Shown here in pieces: positions 34,671 to 43,145 of a stretch of DNA of 64,000 bases (the first letter of the stretch is position 1; every line of letters starts with the position of its first letter). The translations under genes and the position numbers were made by a program. This DNA comes from Candidatus Allofournierella merdigallinarum (lineage in GTDB: Bacteria > Bacillota > Clostridia > Oscillospirales > Ruminococcaceae). The DNA lies in NCBI GenBank assembly GCA_019117205.1, contig DXAC01000015.1:1-64000 (forward strand). The letters are read 5' to 3'. The notes below the pieces were generated by a model. The model was not told the DNA's origin, did not search any database, and saw nothing but the letters and a program-made list of their open reading frames with translations.

Positions 34671-37283
34671 TCAGCCCCGGCGGGCGTTGTGTTCGGCGAT
34701 GATGCGCTCGATCTGGCGCGCCGTGTCCTCCACCTCCCGGCGGAACATCCGGCTGGAGACCCGCAGGGTGCCGTGGCCCAGGATGATCAGCTGTTCGGCG
34801 CCGTCGCTGGTGACCACCCGCACCCGGCGCTCCTTTTCCAGTTTGCCCAGCTCGTAGGTCACCTTTTCAATGTAGGCGTCGGCGGTCTCCGTCTCTTTGG
34901 TATAGACCACCCAGACGCCCCCCTGCCGCTCCACGCCGCCGGCGCCGCCGGACACCCGCCAGGCGTCGAAGACCAGGATCAGGGTACACTGGTGGAACCC
35001 CTGGTAGTTGCAGAGGATCTGGATGAGCGCCTCCCGGGCGGCACAGAGATCCCGGCCGGCCAGCTCTTTCAGGTCCGGCCAGTCGAAGATCACGTTGTAG
35101 CCGTCCACCAGCAGATACTCCCTCTTTTCTTTCCAGGGGGCCGCCGGGGGCGCCGGCGTCTGCTCCCGGGCGCTGCGGAACAGCTCCCGCCGCTGCACCG
35201 GGCCGTAGGTGCGCTCGAAGATGGCCGCCAGCTGGGCGTCCTCCTCCAGGCTGCCCGACGCTGGGCGGGCGGCGGGCGCCGGCGCGGGCGCCGGGGGCTC
35301 TTCTTCGGCCTCCAGCCGCACCCGATTCTCCAGGTGCATCCTGGCCGCCGCCTCCCGCCAGGGCACCACCACTCCCGCCCCGTGGCTGCAAAACACCGAG
35401 TCGGCGGGGTTTTCGGTGTCCCGCTGGGGGTCGTAGCCGGCGGCGGCGATCACCGCCGCCGCGTCGTGGCAGGGCTCGTAGCCCCGCACCGCCAGCGCCA
35501 GCCGGCCCAGTCCCTTGGAGTAGGCCGCCAGCTGGGCGGCGTAGTCCGCCATCTCGCTCACCGGCGCCGAACCGGTGAGCACCGCCTCCTCCCCCAGCGT
35601 CTCGGGCGGGTCGAACCGGCCGCTCATCCGCTGCACGTCCGCCATGGCCCGGCCCAGGTTCTCGGCGGGCACCTCCAGCCGGAAGTCGTACCAGGGCTCC
35701 AGCAAAATGCTCTCCGCCTGCATCAGCCCCTGGCGCAGGGCCCGGAAAGTGGCCTGCCGGAAGTCGCCCCCCTCGGTGTGTTTCAGGTGGGCCTTGCCCG
35801 CCACCAGGGTGATCTTCACGTCGGTGAGGGGGCTGCCGGTGAGCACGCCCGGGTGCCGCCGCTCGGCCAGATGGCTCAAAACCAGCCGCTGCCAGTTGCC
35901 GTCCAGCTCGTCCTCGCTCACCGCGCTGGCAAGGGTCGCCCCGCTGCCCCGCTCGCCCGGCTCCAGCAGCAGATGCACCTCGGCGTAGTGGCGCAGGGGC
36001 TCGAAGTGGCCCATGCCCACCACCGGGGCGGCGATGGTCTCCTTGTAAACGATGCTGCCCGGGCCAAAGGACGCCTCCAGCCCGAAGCGGCTTTTCAGCT
36101 GGTGGGCCAGCACCTCCTGCTGGACCTTGCCCATCAGCCGCGCCTGTACCCGGCCGGCGGCCTCGTTCCACTCCACCTGCAAAAGGGGGTCCTCCTGCTC
36201 CAGCAGCCGCAGCTTTGCCAGCAGGGTGGCCTCGTCGCATCCCGCCGGGGGCAGCACCTGGCAGGCCAGCACCGGCTCCAGGGCGGGGGCGGCGGCATTC
36301 TCCTCCTCCCCCAGCCCCTCGCCGGGCCAGGTGTGCTCCAGGCCGGTGACGGCGCACACCGTGCCCGCCGCGGCCTCGGCCAGGGGGGCGTATTTCGCGC
36401 CGGAGTACAGCCGCAGGCCGTCCGCTTTCTGCTGCCAGGCTTCGCCGGCGGCGGTGCGGCCCGAGAGCAGGGTCTTGGCTTTCAGGCTGCCGCCGGTGAC
36501 CTTGATGTGGGTCAGCCGCGCGCCGGCCTCGTCCCGGGATATTTTAAACACCCGGGCCCCGAAAGCCGCCGGCCACACCGGCACGGGGGCCCACCGCTCC
36601 AGCCCCGCCAGCAGCTCCTCCACCCCCTGCAATTTAAGGGCCGAGCCGAACCAGCAGGGAAAGGCCCGCCGGGCGGCGATGAGGCCGGCAATGGTCCCCT
36701 CGCCCAGCGCGCCTGTGTCCAGGTATTCCTCCAGCGCGGCCTCGTCCAGGCCGGCCAGCTCCTCGGCCAATTCCCCGGCGGGCAGCGAAAAGTCCGCGAA
36801 GCCGCCGCCAAAGGCGGCGGTGAGCGCCGCCAGCACCGCCGCCCGGTCTGCCCCCGGCAGGTCCATCTTGTTGACGAACACAAAGGTGGGCACCCGGTGG
36901 CGCGCCAGCAGCCGCCACAGGGTACGGGTGTGGCTCTGCACCCCGTCGGTGCCGCTGACCACCAGCACCGCGCAGTCCAGCACCTCCAGGGTGCGCTCGG
37001 CCTCGGCGGAAAAATCCACGTGGCCGGGGGTGTCCAGCAGGGTGATCAATGCGCCGGGCAGCGGCAGCACCGCCTGCTTGGAAAAGATGGTGATGCCCCG
37101 CCGCCGCTCCAGCTCGTCGGTGTCCAGAAAGGCGTCGCCGTGATCCACCCGGCCGGGCTTTTTCAGCCGCCCGCCCCGGTAGAGCAGCGCCTCGCTGAGG
37201 GTCGTTTTGCCCGCGTCCACATGGGCCAGCAGCCCCACCGTGATCCGCCGGGTGCCGGCATTTTCGCCGGACCGTTCGCTCAT
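34671..37283 (-). CDS. TetM-like ribosome-protection GTPase fused to a Rae1/YacP-type NYN nuclease domain
   Basis: An 870-residue protein. Residues 1 to about 650 are an EF-G/TetM-like translational GTPase: HVDAGKT (21-27), DTPGHVD (84-90), NKMD (138-141), then EF-G-like domains ending near CSHGAGVVVPW. TetM itself is about 640 residues and stops there. A Pro/Ala-rich linker follows (about 660-720), then a 148-residue NYN domain from 723 (YLLVDGYNVIFDW, VVTSDGAEQ), homologous to YacP. B. subtilis YacP (Rae1) is an endonuclease that cuts mRNA in the ribosomal A-site. The fusion suggests GTP-driven delivery of a nuclease to ribosomes. Drug resistance is not implied. Confidence 0.85.
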   Translation of the reverse strand: MSERSGENAGTRRITVGLLAHVDAGKTTLSEALLYRGGRLKKPGRVDHGDAFLDTDELERRRGITIFSKQAVLPLPGALITLLDTPGHVDFSAEAERTLEVLDCAVLVVSGTDGVQSHTRTLWRLLARHRVPTFVFVNKMDLPGADRAAVLAALTAAFGGGFADFSLPAGELAEELAGLDEAALEEYLDTGALGEGTIAGLIAARRAFPCWFGSALKLQGVEELLAGLERWAPVPVWPAAFGARVFKISRDEAGARLTHIKVTGGSLKAKTLLSGRTAAGEAWQQKADGLRLYSGAKYAPLAEAAAGTVCAVTGLEHTWPGEGLGEEENAAAPALEPVLACQVLPPAGCDEATLLAKLRLLEQEDPLLQVEWNEAAGRVQARLMGKVQQEVLAHQLKSRFGLEASFGPGSIVYKETIAAPVVGMGHFEPLRHYAEVHLLLEPGERGSGATLASAVSEDELDGNWQRLVLSHLAERRHPGVLTGSPLTDVKITLVAGKAHLKHTEGGDFRQATFRALRQGLMQAESILLEPWYDFRLEVPAENLGRAMADVQRMSGRFDPPETLGEEAVLTGSAPVSEMADYAAQLAAYSKGLGRLALAVRGYEPCHDAAAVIAAAGYDPQRDTENPADSVFCSHGAGVVVPWREAAARMHLENRVRLEAEEEPPAPAPAPAARPASGSLEEDAQLAAIFERTYGPVQRRELFRSAREQTPAPPAAPWKEKREYLLVDGYNVIFDWPDLKELAGRDLCAAREALIQILCNYQGFHQCTLILVFDAWRVSGGAGGVERQGGVWVVYTKETETADAYIEKVTYELGKLEKERRVRVVTSDGAEQLIILGHGTLRVSSRMFRREVEDTARQIERIIAEHNARRG

Positions 37284-37292
37284 AAAAACTCT

Positions 37293-37330
37293 CCCCCCGT
37301 GCTATGCTCCCATTAGTATAGCACAGGGGG
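37293..37330 (-). promoter_or_regulatory. promoter and palindrome ahead of the TetM-NYN gene
   Basis: Minus strand -10 TATACT (37315-37320) preceded by TGTGC, with a weak -35 (TCGACG) 17 bases upstream. An inverted repeat (37293-37305 with 37318-37330, one gap) spans the -10 and start site. Its downstream arm contains the GGGGGGAG ribosome site of the gene. It could act as a DNA operator, or hide the ribosome site in longer transcripts. Confidence 0.5.
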
Positions 37331-37383
37331 AGAAAATCGTCGAGGCGGCGGGCCCGGGCCGTTCCGTTTTTTGTGTGCCGGGC

Positions 37384-38700
37384 CTACGCCGCTTTTCCCG
37401 GGGCGGCAAAGCCGCTCACCCGCTCCGCGGGCAACAGGTAGAGCACGCAGGGCAGCAGCCACAGGCAAACGTCCACGCAGGGCCAGATGAAGTGGGCCTC
37501 CATGGTGGCGTGGGCCAGCATGGCCAGCAGGCAGGCGCACTCGGTGGCCGCGCCCTTTTTCATCAGCCGCCAGAGCAGCACCGTGATCGCGCCCCAGAGG
37601 AGCAGGCTCTCCACCGGGCCGCCCCAGATCCACAGGCTCAGATAGAAGTTGTCCACCAGAAAGTCCGCATCGGTCAGCCGCTGGCCGGCGATGGCGATGG
37701 AGCTGCCGGCCAGCGCCTCGTGGCCCAGCATGATCCGCCCGGTAAAGAGGGAGTCCAGCGCCCGCAGCAGAGCGCTGTCCTCGCTGTAAAGCCAGGCGGA
37801 GGCCAGGCTCGCCCCAAAGGCCGCCGCCGGCGCGGCGCACACCAGCGCCCGCGCCCACAGGGGCTCCGCCAGCCGGGGGAAAAGGCGCAGTACCGCCGCC
37901 AGCACGATGAGCAGGGCGATGCAGACGGTGGAGGCCCGGCTGTCCGGGCCGCGGTCGCAGAAGACCATCGCCGCCGCCAGCAGGGCGAAGTCGAACCATT
38001 TCAGGTTTTTCGTCTGCCGCCAGCACAGGTACATGACGCAGAGCGCCAGCAGCACCGCCCCGGTGAGGTTGAACCAGCCGTAGCCGAAGCTGTCGCGGGA
38101 GCGAGTATCTCCCATGACGGACAGGGTGGGTATCCAGCCCGCCACGGCCCCCAGCGCCACCGCGAAAAAGCTGGCGGCGCTCACCGCCAGGCCCACTTTC
38201 AGCGCGCGGCGCAAAGGGATGTCCTTGGCCGCCAGGAAGTAGAGCATCCCCACCACCGGCCAGAACTGACCGCTGTTCAGAAACACCCAGCGAAAGACAA
38301 AGAAAAAGCAGTAGCCCGCCCCCAGCTGCAGCGCGGAATAGCGGGTAAAGAAGACCACCTTGACCACCAGCAGCAAAAAGTAGACCGTCTCGAGCCTGGC
38401 GGCGAGGAAAGCATACCAGCCGGCGGATGTCTGGCGCATATTGCTGTTCATGAAGAACGTGTCAAACTGGAGCAGCGCCATGGACGCAAGGAACAGCCAG
38501 CCTCCCGCCGCCGCCCTGGCCCCGCCGCCCCAGTCGCCGAACAGAAAGCGCTCGTCTTGCAGCCCGGCGCGGACCTTGTCCGCGAACCGCCCTTTGCGGG
38601 CCAGCGCCAGGGCCCCCAGCCAGACCAGGCCCAGCGTCCAGCCGATGAGCACCAGGTCCAGATAGCCATAAATGCCAGTGCCAAACAGTGCGTGGATCAC
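37384..38700 (-). CDS. polytopic membrane protein, possible Wzy-type polymerase
   Basis: A 438-residue protein with about ten hydrophobic helices and a larger central loop (about 200-320). The pattern resembles O-antigen polymerase/ligase-type proteins, which diverge strongly in sequence. No diagnostic motif is clear. The start is GTG at 38700 with AAGGAG; upstream in-frame codons lack a site. It sits near two glycan clusters and is followed by the TetM-NYN gene, so a polymerase role for the Wzx pathway is plausible but unproven. Confidence 0.55.
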   Translation of the reverse strand: MIHALFGTGIYGYLDLVLIGWTLGLVWLGALALARKGRFADKVRAGLQDERFLFGDWGGGARAAAGGWLFLASMALLQFDTFFMNSNMRQTSAGWYAFLAARLETVYFLLLVVKVVFFTRYSALQLGAGYCFFFVFRWVFLNSGQFWPVVGMLYFLAAKDIPLRRALKVGLAVSAASFFAVALGAVAGWIPTLSVMGDTRSRDSFGYGWFNLTGAVLLALCVMYLCWRQTKNLKWFDFALLAAAMVFCDRGPDSRASTVCIALLIVLAAVLRLFPRLAEPLWARALVCAAPAAAFGASLASAWLYSEDSALLRALDSLFTGRIMLGHEALAGSSIAIAGQRLTDADFLVDNFYLSLWIWGGPVESLLLWGAITVLLWRLMKKGAATECACLLAMLAHATMEAHFIWPCVDVCLWLLPCVLYLLPAERVSGFAAPGKAA

Positions 38701-38808
38701 TTGCTTTTCTCCTTTTTTCTGTGAGATCCGCAAAGAAAATGCGTACATCGAGATTATATCCGTTTTCGGCCGTTTTGTCCACCTGCCCCGCGGTCGGGCG
38801 GGCGCGCA

Positions 38809-38837
38809 TTGTTATTCCGCCGCGGCTGTGCTATACT
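38809..38837 (+). promoter_or_regulatory. predicted promoter of the DUF6056-like gene
   Basis: TTGTTA (38809-38814), 17 bases, TATACT (38832-38837), with TGTGC before the -10. Confidence 0.6.
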
Positions 38838-38890
38838 GAAAATGTCTTGAGTCGAAAGGCGGCCCGCGCCGCCGCAAGGAGGGACCCGCC

Positions 38891-40291
38891 CTGAAACAGA
38901 AATGGAACGCCGCGCCGCTGCCCGCAAAGCTGGCGGCGGCCATGGCCGCCCTGGTCTTTTTCGCCCTGCTGACGCTCAACTGCCTGACGCCCTATGTGGC
39001 GGACGACTACACCTTTTCGTTCAGCTATGCCACCGGCCAGCGGCTGACGGGGCTTTTCAGCGTGCTGGAGAGCCAGTGGTACCACTATTTTCACTGGAGC
39101 GGCCGCTTTATCATCAAGTGCCTGGCCCAGGGCTTCACCGTGCTGCCCAAAGGGGTGTTCAACCTGCTGAACGCGGCGGTGTACACCGGGCTGGGCCTTG
39201 TGCTCCATCGGCTGGCGCTGGGCCAGCGGCGGCGCTATGACCCGGCGGTGCTGGCGCTGATCTACCTGAGCCTGTGGATGGTCTCGCCGGTGTTCGGCCA
39301 GACCAACCTTTGGATGTGCGGCTCGGTGAACTACCTCTGGGCCACCTTTTTCTGCGCGGCGGCCCTTTTGCCCTACGGGCTGTACCTGCGCCGGCCCTTT
39401 GCGGCGCGGCGGTGGCTCGCCCCCGCCTGCCTGGCCGCCGGCCTGGTGGCCGGCTGGGCCAGCGAAAACACCAGCGCCGGGCTGCTGGTGGCACTGGTGC
39501 TCTCGCTGGGCTTTTTCCTCTGGCGGGACAAAAAGGCGCCCCTCTGGGCCTGGCTGGGCCTTTTGGGGGCGCTGGCGGGCTTCGCGCTGCTGATCCTGGC
39601 GCCGGGCAACTACCAGCGGCAGGACACCGCCGCCGACCCCCGCAGCCCGCTGACCGTGCTGGCGGTGCGCTTTCTCACCGCCCTGGACCAGCTGGTGAGC
39701 GACGGCGGGCTTTGGCTGCTGGTGCTCTTTGCCCTGCTTTTGTGCCTGCTGGCGCAGCAAAAGCCAAAGGCCGCCGGGCTGGTCTGGCCCCTGATCCTCT
39801 TCGCCGCGGCAATGGGGGCGAATTTTGCGATGATCCTCTCGCCGGTGTACTACGACCGCTCCACCCACGGGATGTTCGCTTTCCTCACCGCCGCCTGCGC
39901 CGCCTGCGCGGCGCAGCTGGAGGGCAAGGCGCTGCGCCGGGCGCTGGCGGCGGGGGCCGCCGGCCTTGCCATGGCGGCGTCGGTGCAGTTTGTCTGGGCG
40001 GGGTACGACATCGCCAGCTTCTTTGTGATGAAGCAGATCCGGGCCGCCGGGTTCGAGGCCAGCGCCGCCGCCGGCGAGACGGAGCTGGTGAGCTACGCCA
40101 TCGAGCCCTACACCCGCTGGTGTGCCGGCTTTGGCCTGCCCGACCTGCGCCAGGACCCGGACGACTGGGTCTGCGCCGACACGGCGAAGTATTACGGGCT
40201 GGGCAGCCTCTCGGCAAACGAAGCGCGCACCTATCCTTTCCCCGGGCGCACCAACACCGCCCTGGAGACCGGCGAGATCGCCGACCCCTGA
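38891..40291 (+). CDS. DUF6056-like polytopic membrane protein, probable CTG start
   Basis: About 466 residues with roughly ten membrane helices. The loop motif ADDYTFSFSYATGQR followed by SGRFIIK resembles DUF6056-type proteins, often linked to surface-glycan genes and similar in layout to GT-C enzymes. No function is established. AAGGAGG at about 38877-38883 points to CTG at 38891, giving an N-terminal LKQKWN. No ATG, GTG or TTG lies in frame until ATG 38942, which has no ribosome site and would cut into the first helix. A terminator follows. Confidence 0.6.
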   Translation: MKQKWNAAPLPAKLAAAMAALVFFALLTLNCLTPYVADDYTFSFSYATGQRLTGLFSVLESQWYHYFHWSGRFIIKCLAQGFTVLPKGVFNLLNAAVYTGLGLVLHRLALGQRRRYDPAVLALIYLSLWMVSPVFGQTNLWMCGSVNYLWATFFCAAALLPYGLYLRRPFAARRWLAPACLAAGLVAGWASENTSAGLLVALVLSLGFFLWRDKKAPLWAWLGLLGALAGFALLILAPGNYQRQDTAADPRSPLTVLAVRFLTALDQLVSDGGLWLLVLFALLLCLLAQQKPKAAGLVWPLILFAAAMGANFAMILSPVYYDRSTHGMFAFLTAACAACAAQLEGKALRRALAAGAAGLAMAASVQFVWAGYDIASFFVMKQIRAAGFEASAAAGETELVSYAIEPYTRWCAGFGLPDLRQDPDDWVCADTAKYYGLGSLSANEARTYPFPGRTNTALETGEIADP

Positions 40292-40298
40292 AGTGCAG

Positions 40299-40338
40299 AA
40301 AAGGCCCCGCGGGCAGCCGCCCGCGGGGCCTTGCTTTG
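40299..40338. terminator. bidirectional rho-independent terminator
   Basis: A 12-bp GC-rich stem (40303-40314 with 40319-40330), flanked by As and by a T-rich run. It lies between the DUF6056-like gene and the convergent DUF2007-like gene. Confidence 0.8.
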
Positions 40339-40350
40339 TTTTGCGGCGGC

Positions 40351-40611
40351 TCAAAGCCCGCCGCCGTTGATGAGGTACTCCGCCAGTTCCAGATCGTCCT
40401 TGTCCACAAAGATGCGGTATTCGGTGGCCGCGCGGGAGAGCAGGGGCAAAAGCCGCCCGTTCGCCGTGCGGGGCATAAGGTCGTCGGTGTGCTGGCTCAC
40501 CCAGAACTTCACGCCGCCCTCCTGGAGCGCCATGCGGGCGGACGCCACCTGCACCGCGTCATAGCTGCACAGCAGCAGACGCCTGCGGAAAAGGTTCGCC
40601 AAAAACTTCAT
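40351..40611 (-). CDS. small DUF2007-like protein
   Basis: 86 residues. LLLCSYDAVQVASARMALQEGGV and YRIFVDKDDLELAEYLING fit the short ferredoxin-like fold of DUF2007 proteins, sometimes called putative signal-transducing proteins. No enzyme motif is seen. It lies directly downstream of peptidase T on the same strand (about 30 bases), with GAGGGG before its ATG, so it is probably co-transcribed. Confidence 0.65.
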   Translation of the reverse strand: MKFLANLFRRRLLLCSYDAVQVASARMALQEGGVKFWVSQHTDDLMPRTANGRLLPLLSRAATEYRIFVDKDDLELAEYLINGGGL

Positions 40612-40642
40612 ATTCCCCTCTTCGTCCCGTGGCCAGGCCGGC

Positions 40643-41860
40643 TCACTGGATGTAGATGCTCAGAATGTTCAGCAGGATCTCCACGCTCTTGTCCATCTTT
40701 TCGGCGGTGATATACTCACAGGGGCCGTGGAAGTTGAAGCCGCCGGTGCCCAGATTCGGGCAGGGCAGCCCCATGAAAGACAGCCGCGCCCCGTCGGTGC
40801 CGCCCCGGATGGGCACGATCTTCGGCTCCATCCCCGCCTGTTTCACCGCCAGCTGGGCGTTTTCGATCAGGTGGAAGTGGGGCAGGATCTGCTGCTCCAT
40901 GTTGTAGTAGCTGTCCTTGAGTTCCAGCTCCACCGTGCCCGCGCCGTACTTCTCGTTCATGGCGGCCACCGCGGCGGTGATGGTCCGCTTGCGGGCGGCG
41001 AATTTCTCCGCGTCATGGTCCCGGATGATGTAGCCCATGCGCGCCCCGCTCACCACCCCTTTCAGCCCGTCCAGGTGGTAAAAGCCCTCGGTGCCCTCGG
41101 TGGTCTCGGGGCGCTCGTCGGCGGGCAGCAGGGCGTGCAGCTCCATGGCGATGTTCAGGGCGTTTTTCATCAGGCCCTTGGCGCTGCCCGGATGCACCGA
41201 GAAGCCGTGGATGGTGATCTCGGCCGAGGCGGCGTTGAAGTTCTGGTACTCCAGCTCCCCCACGTCGCCCCCGTCCACCGTGTAGGCAAAGTCGGCGCCG
41301 AAGCCCTCCACGTCGAAGAAGTCCGGCCCGCCGCCCACCTCCTCGTCGGGGGTGAACGCCACACAGACCTTGCCGTGGGGGATGTCCTCCTTTTGCAGCC
41401 GCTCGATGGCGGTGAGGATCTCGGCGATGCCCGCCTTGTCGTCCGCCCCCAGCAGGGTGGTGCCGTCGGCGGTGATCAGGGTCTGGCCTTTCCAGCTGGC
41501 CAGCTCGGGGAATTTCTCCACCCGCATATACTCGCCGGTGCCCGCCAGCAGCACGTCGCCGCCGTCGTAGTTTTCGATCACTTGGGGCTTCACGTTCTCA
41601 CCGCTGGCCGCGGGGGAGGTGTCCATGTGGGCGATGAGGCCGATGGCGGGCTTTCTCTCCAGGCCGGGGGTGGCGGGCAGGATGCCGTAGACGTAGCAGT
41701 GCTCCTCCAGCCGGACGTTCTCCAGCCCCAGCTCTTTCATCTGCTTTTCCAGCAGCCGGGCCAGCGCGAACTGGCAGGTGGTGGTGGGGTGGGTGACGCT
41801 CTCGTCGTCGGAGGTGGTGTGGATCTTCACATAATCGAGAAAACGCTGGTATGCGCGCAT
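40643..41860 (-). CDS. pepT: peptidase T (tripeptide aminopeptidase)
   Basis: A 405-residue M20-family metallopeptidase of normal PepT length. Visible zinc-site motifs are HMDTSP, GADDKAG and TPDEEVGGG, with GGTDGARLSFMGLPCPNLGTGG near the C-terminus. It removes N-terminal residues from tripeptides in the cytoplasm. The ATG has AAAAAGGAGG. It is divergent from the CapE gene. Confidence 0.95.
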   Translation of the reverse strand: MRAYQRFLDYVKIHTTSDDESVTHPTTTCQFALARLLEKQMKELGLENVRLEEHCYVYGILPATPGLERKPAIGLIAHMDTSPAASGENVKPQVIENYDGGDVLLAGTGEYMRVEKFPELASWKGQTLITADGTTLLGADDKAGIAEILTAIERLQKEDIPHGKVCVAFTPDEEVGGGPDFFDVEGFGADFAYTVDGGDVGELEYQNFNAASAEITIHGFSVHPGSAKGLMKNALNIAMELHALLPADERPETTEGTEGFYHLDGLKGVVSGARMGYIIRDHDAEKFAARKRTITAAVAAMNEKYGAGTVELELKDSYYNMEQQILPHFHLIENAQLAVKQAGMEPKIVPIRGGTDGARLSFMGLPCPNLGTGGFNFHGPCEYITAEKMDKSVEILLNILSIYIQ

Positions 41861-41903
41861 GGGCGATGCCCTCCTTTTTGGGTGAGAAAGTATCTTTGCC
41901 GTT

Positions 41904-41915
41904 ATTGTAGCACAG
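41904..41915 (-). promoter_or_regulatory. candidate -10 element of pepT
   Basis: Minus strand TACAAT preceded by TGTGC, about 45 bases upstream of the pepT start. The -35 is not convincing, so this is called mainly from the extended -10 context. Confidence 0.4.
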
Positions 41916-41966
41916 GCCGGGCAAAATAGAAAGGGAGTCTCCCGGGGGAATTTGCGCCCCCGCCCC

Positions 41967-41995
41967 TTGGAAATCTGTCATTTTTGTGTTATGAT
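41967..41995 (+). promoter_or_regulatory. predicted promoter of the FucNAc operon
   Basis: TTGGAA (41967-41972), 17 bases, TATGAT (41990-41995), about 65 bases upstream of the CapE start. Confidence 0.65.
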
Positions 41996-42062
41996 TTATA
42001 CTAAATATGGCATTCTTTGCGCGGATGCGCCGCAGATAAACCGTTTTCGGAGGGTATTTACA

Positions 42063-43109
42063 ATGAACAACAGTTACTTTGCCGGCAAGACCCTGCTCAT
42101 CACCGGCGGCACCGGCAGCTTTGGCAACACGGTGCTCAAGCATTTTCTGGCCAGCGACATCGGCGAGATCCGCATCTTCAGCCGGGACGAGAAAAAACAG
42201 GACGACATGCGCCACGAGGCGCAGCAAAAGCACCCGGAGCTGGCGGGCAAGCTGCGCTTTTACATCGGCGACGTGCGGGAGCCCTCCGGCGTGAAGAGCG
42301 CGGTGCGGGGGGTGGACTACATCTTCCACGCGGCGGCCCTGAAGCAGGTGCCCAGCTGTGAGTTCTTCCCCATGGAGGCGGTGCGCACCAACATCATTGG
42401 CACCGACAACGTGCTCACCGCCGCCATCGAGGCGGGGGTGAAAAAGGTGGTGTGCCTGTCCACCGACAAGGCCGCCTACCCCATCAACGCCATGGGCATC
42501 TCCAAGGCGATGATGGAAAAGGTCATCGGCGCCAAGGCCCGCACGGTAAAGGCCCAGGACACCACCATCTGCTGCACCCGCTACGGCAACGTGATGTGCA
42601 GCCGGGGCAGCGTGATCCCTTTGTTCATCGACCAGATCAAGGCGGGCAAGCCCATCACCATCACCGACCCGGACATGACCCGCTTTTTGATGAACCTGGA
42701 CGAGGCGGTGGACCTGGTGCAGTTCGCCTTTGAGCACGCGAACCCCGGCGATCTGTTCGTGCAGAAAAGCGACGCGTGCACCATCGGCGACCTGGCCAGG
42801 GCGGTGCAGCAGCTGTTCGGCGACACCGGCACCCAGATCATCGGCACCCGCCACGGGGAAAAGCTCTACGAGACGCTGATGACCCGGGAGGAGCGGGTGC
42901 GCAGCGAGGACATGGGCGGCTACTTCCGGGTGGCGGCGGACGGGCGCGATCTGAACTACGACAAGTTCGTGGTAAAGGGCAGCGTCCAGACCCAGGCGGA
43001 CGAGAGCTACACCAGCCACAACACCCGCCGGCTGAACGTGGAGGAAACGGTGGCCAAGATCCTCACCACCGACTATGTGCGCAGCGAGCTGGCCAACTGG
43101 GGCAAATAA
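42063..43109 (+). CDS. capE: UDP-GlcNAc 4,6-dehydratase / 5-epimerase (CapE/FnlA/WbjB)
   Basis: A 348-residue extended SDR. GGTGSFGN is the NAD-binding motif and HAAALKQVP is conserved in inverting dehydratases. CLSTDKAAYPINAMGISKAMMEK holds the catalytic Thr/Lys region, where Met replaces the usual Tyr of the YxxxK motif, as is typical of CapE-type enzymes. It converts UDP-GlcNAc to the keto sugar that begins UDP-L-FucNAc synthesis. The ATG follows GGAGGG. CapF and CapG follow in the same operon. Confidence 0.9.
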   Translation: MNNSYFAGKTLLITGGTGSFGNTVLKHFLASDIGEIRIFSRDEKKQDDMRHEAQQKHPELAGKLRFYIGDVREPSGVKSAVRGVDYIFHAAALKQVPSCEFFPMEAVRTNIIGTDNVLTAAIEAGVKKVVCLSTDKAAYPINAMGISKAMMEKVIGAKARTVKAQDTTICCTRYGNVMCSRGSVIPLFIDQIKAGKPITITDPDMTRFLMNLDEAVDLVQFAFEHANPGDLFVQKSDACTIGDLARAVQQLFGDTGTQIIGTRHGEKLYETLMTREERVRSEDMGGYFRVAADGRDLNYDKFVVKGSVQTQADESYTSHNTRRLNVEETVAKILTTDYVRSELANWGK

Positions 43110-43145
43110 GGCCCCTCATTCTTACTATAAGAGGACGGCGACACC

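Noticed and set aside
34671..37283. Calling the TetM-like protein a tetracycline-resistance gene
   Set aside because: Length, linker and nuclease fusion differ from TetM/O/W; resistance cannot be inferred from the GTPase fold.
34689..37316. Open frame of 875 codons antisense to the TetM-NYN gene
   Set aside because: The translation is His/Gln/Gly-rich without recognisable motifs; the minus-strand gene has intact GTPase and NYN motifs.
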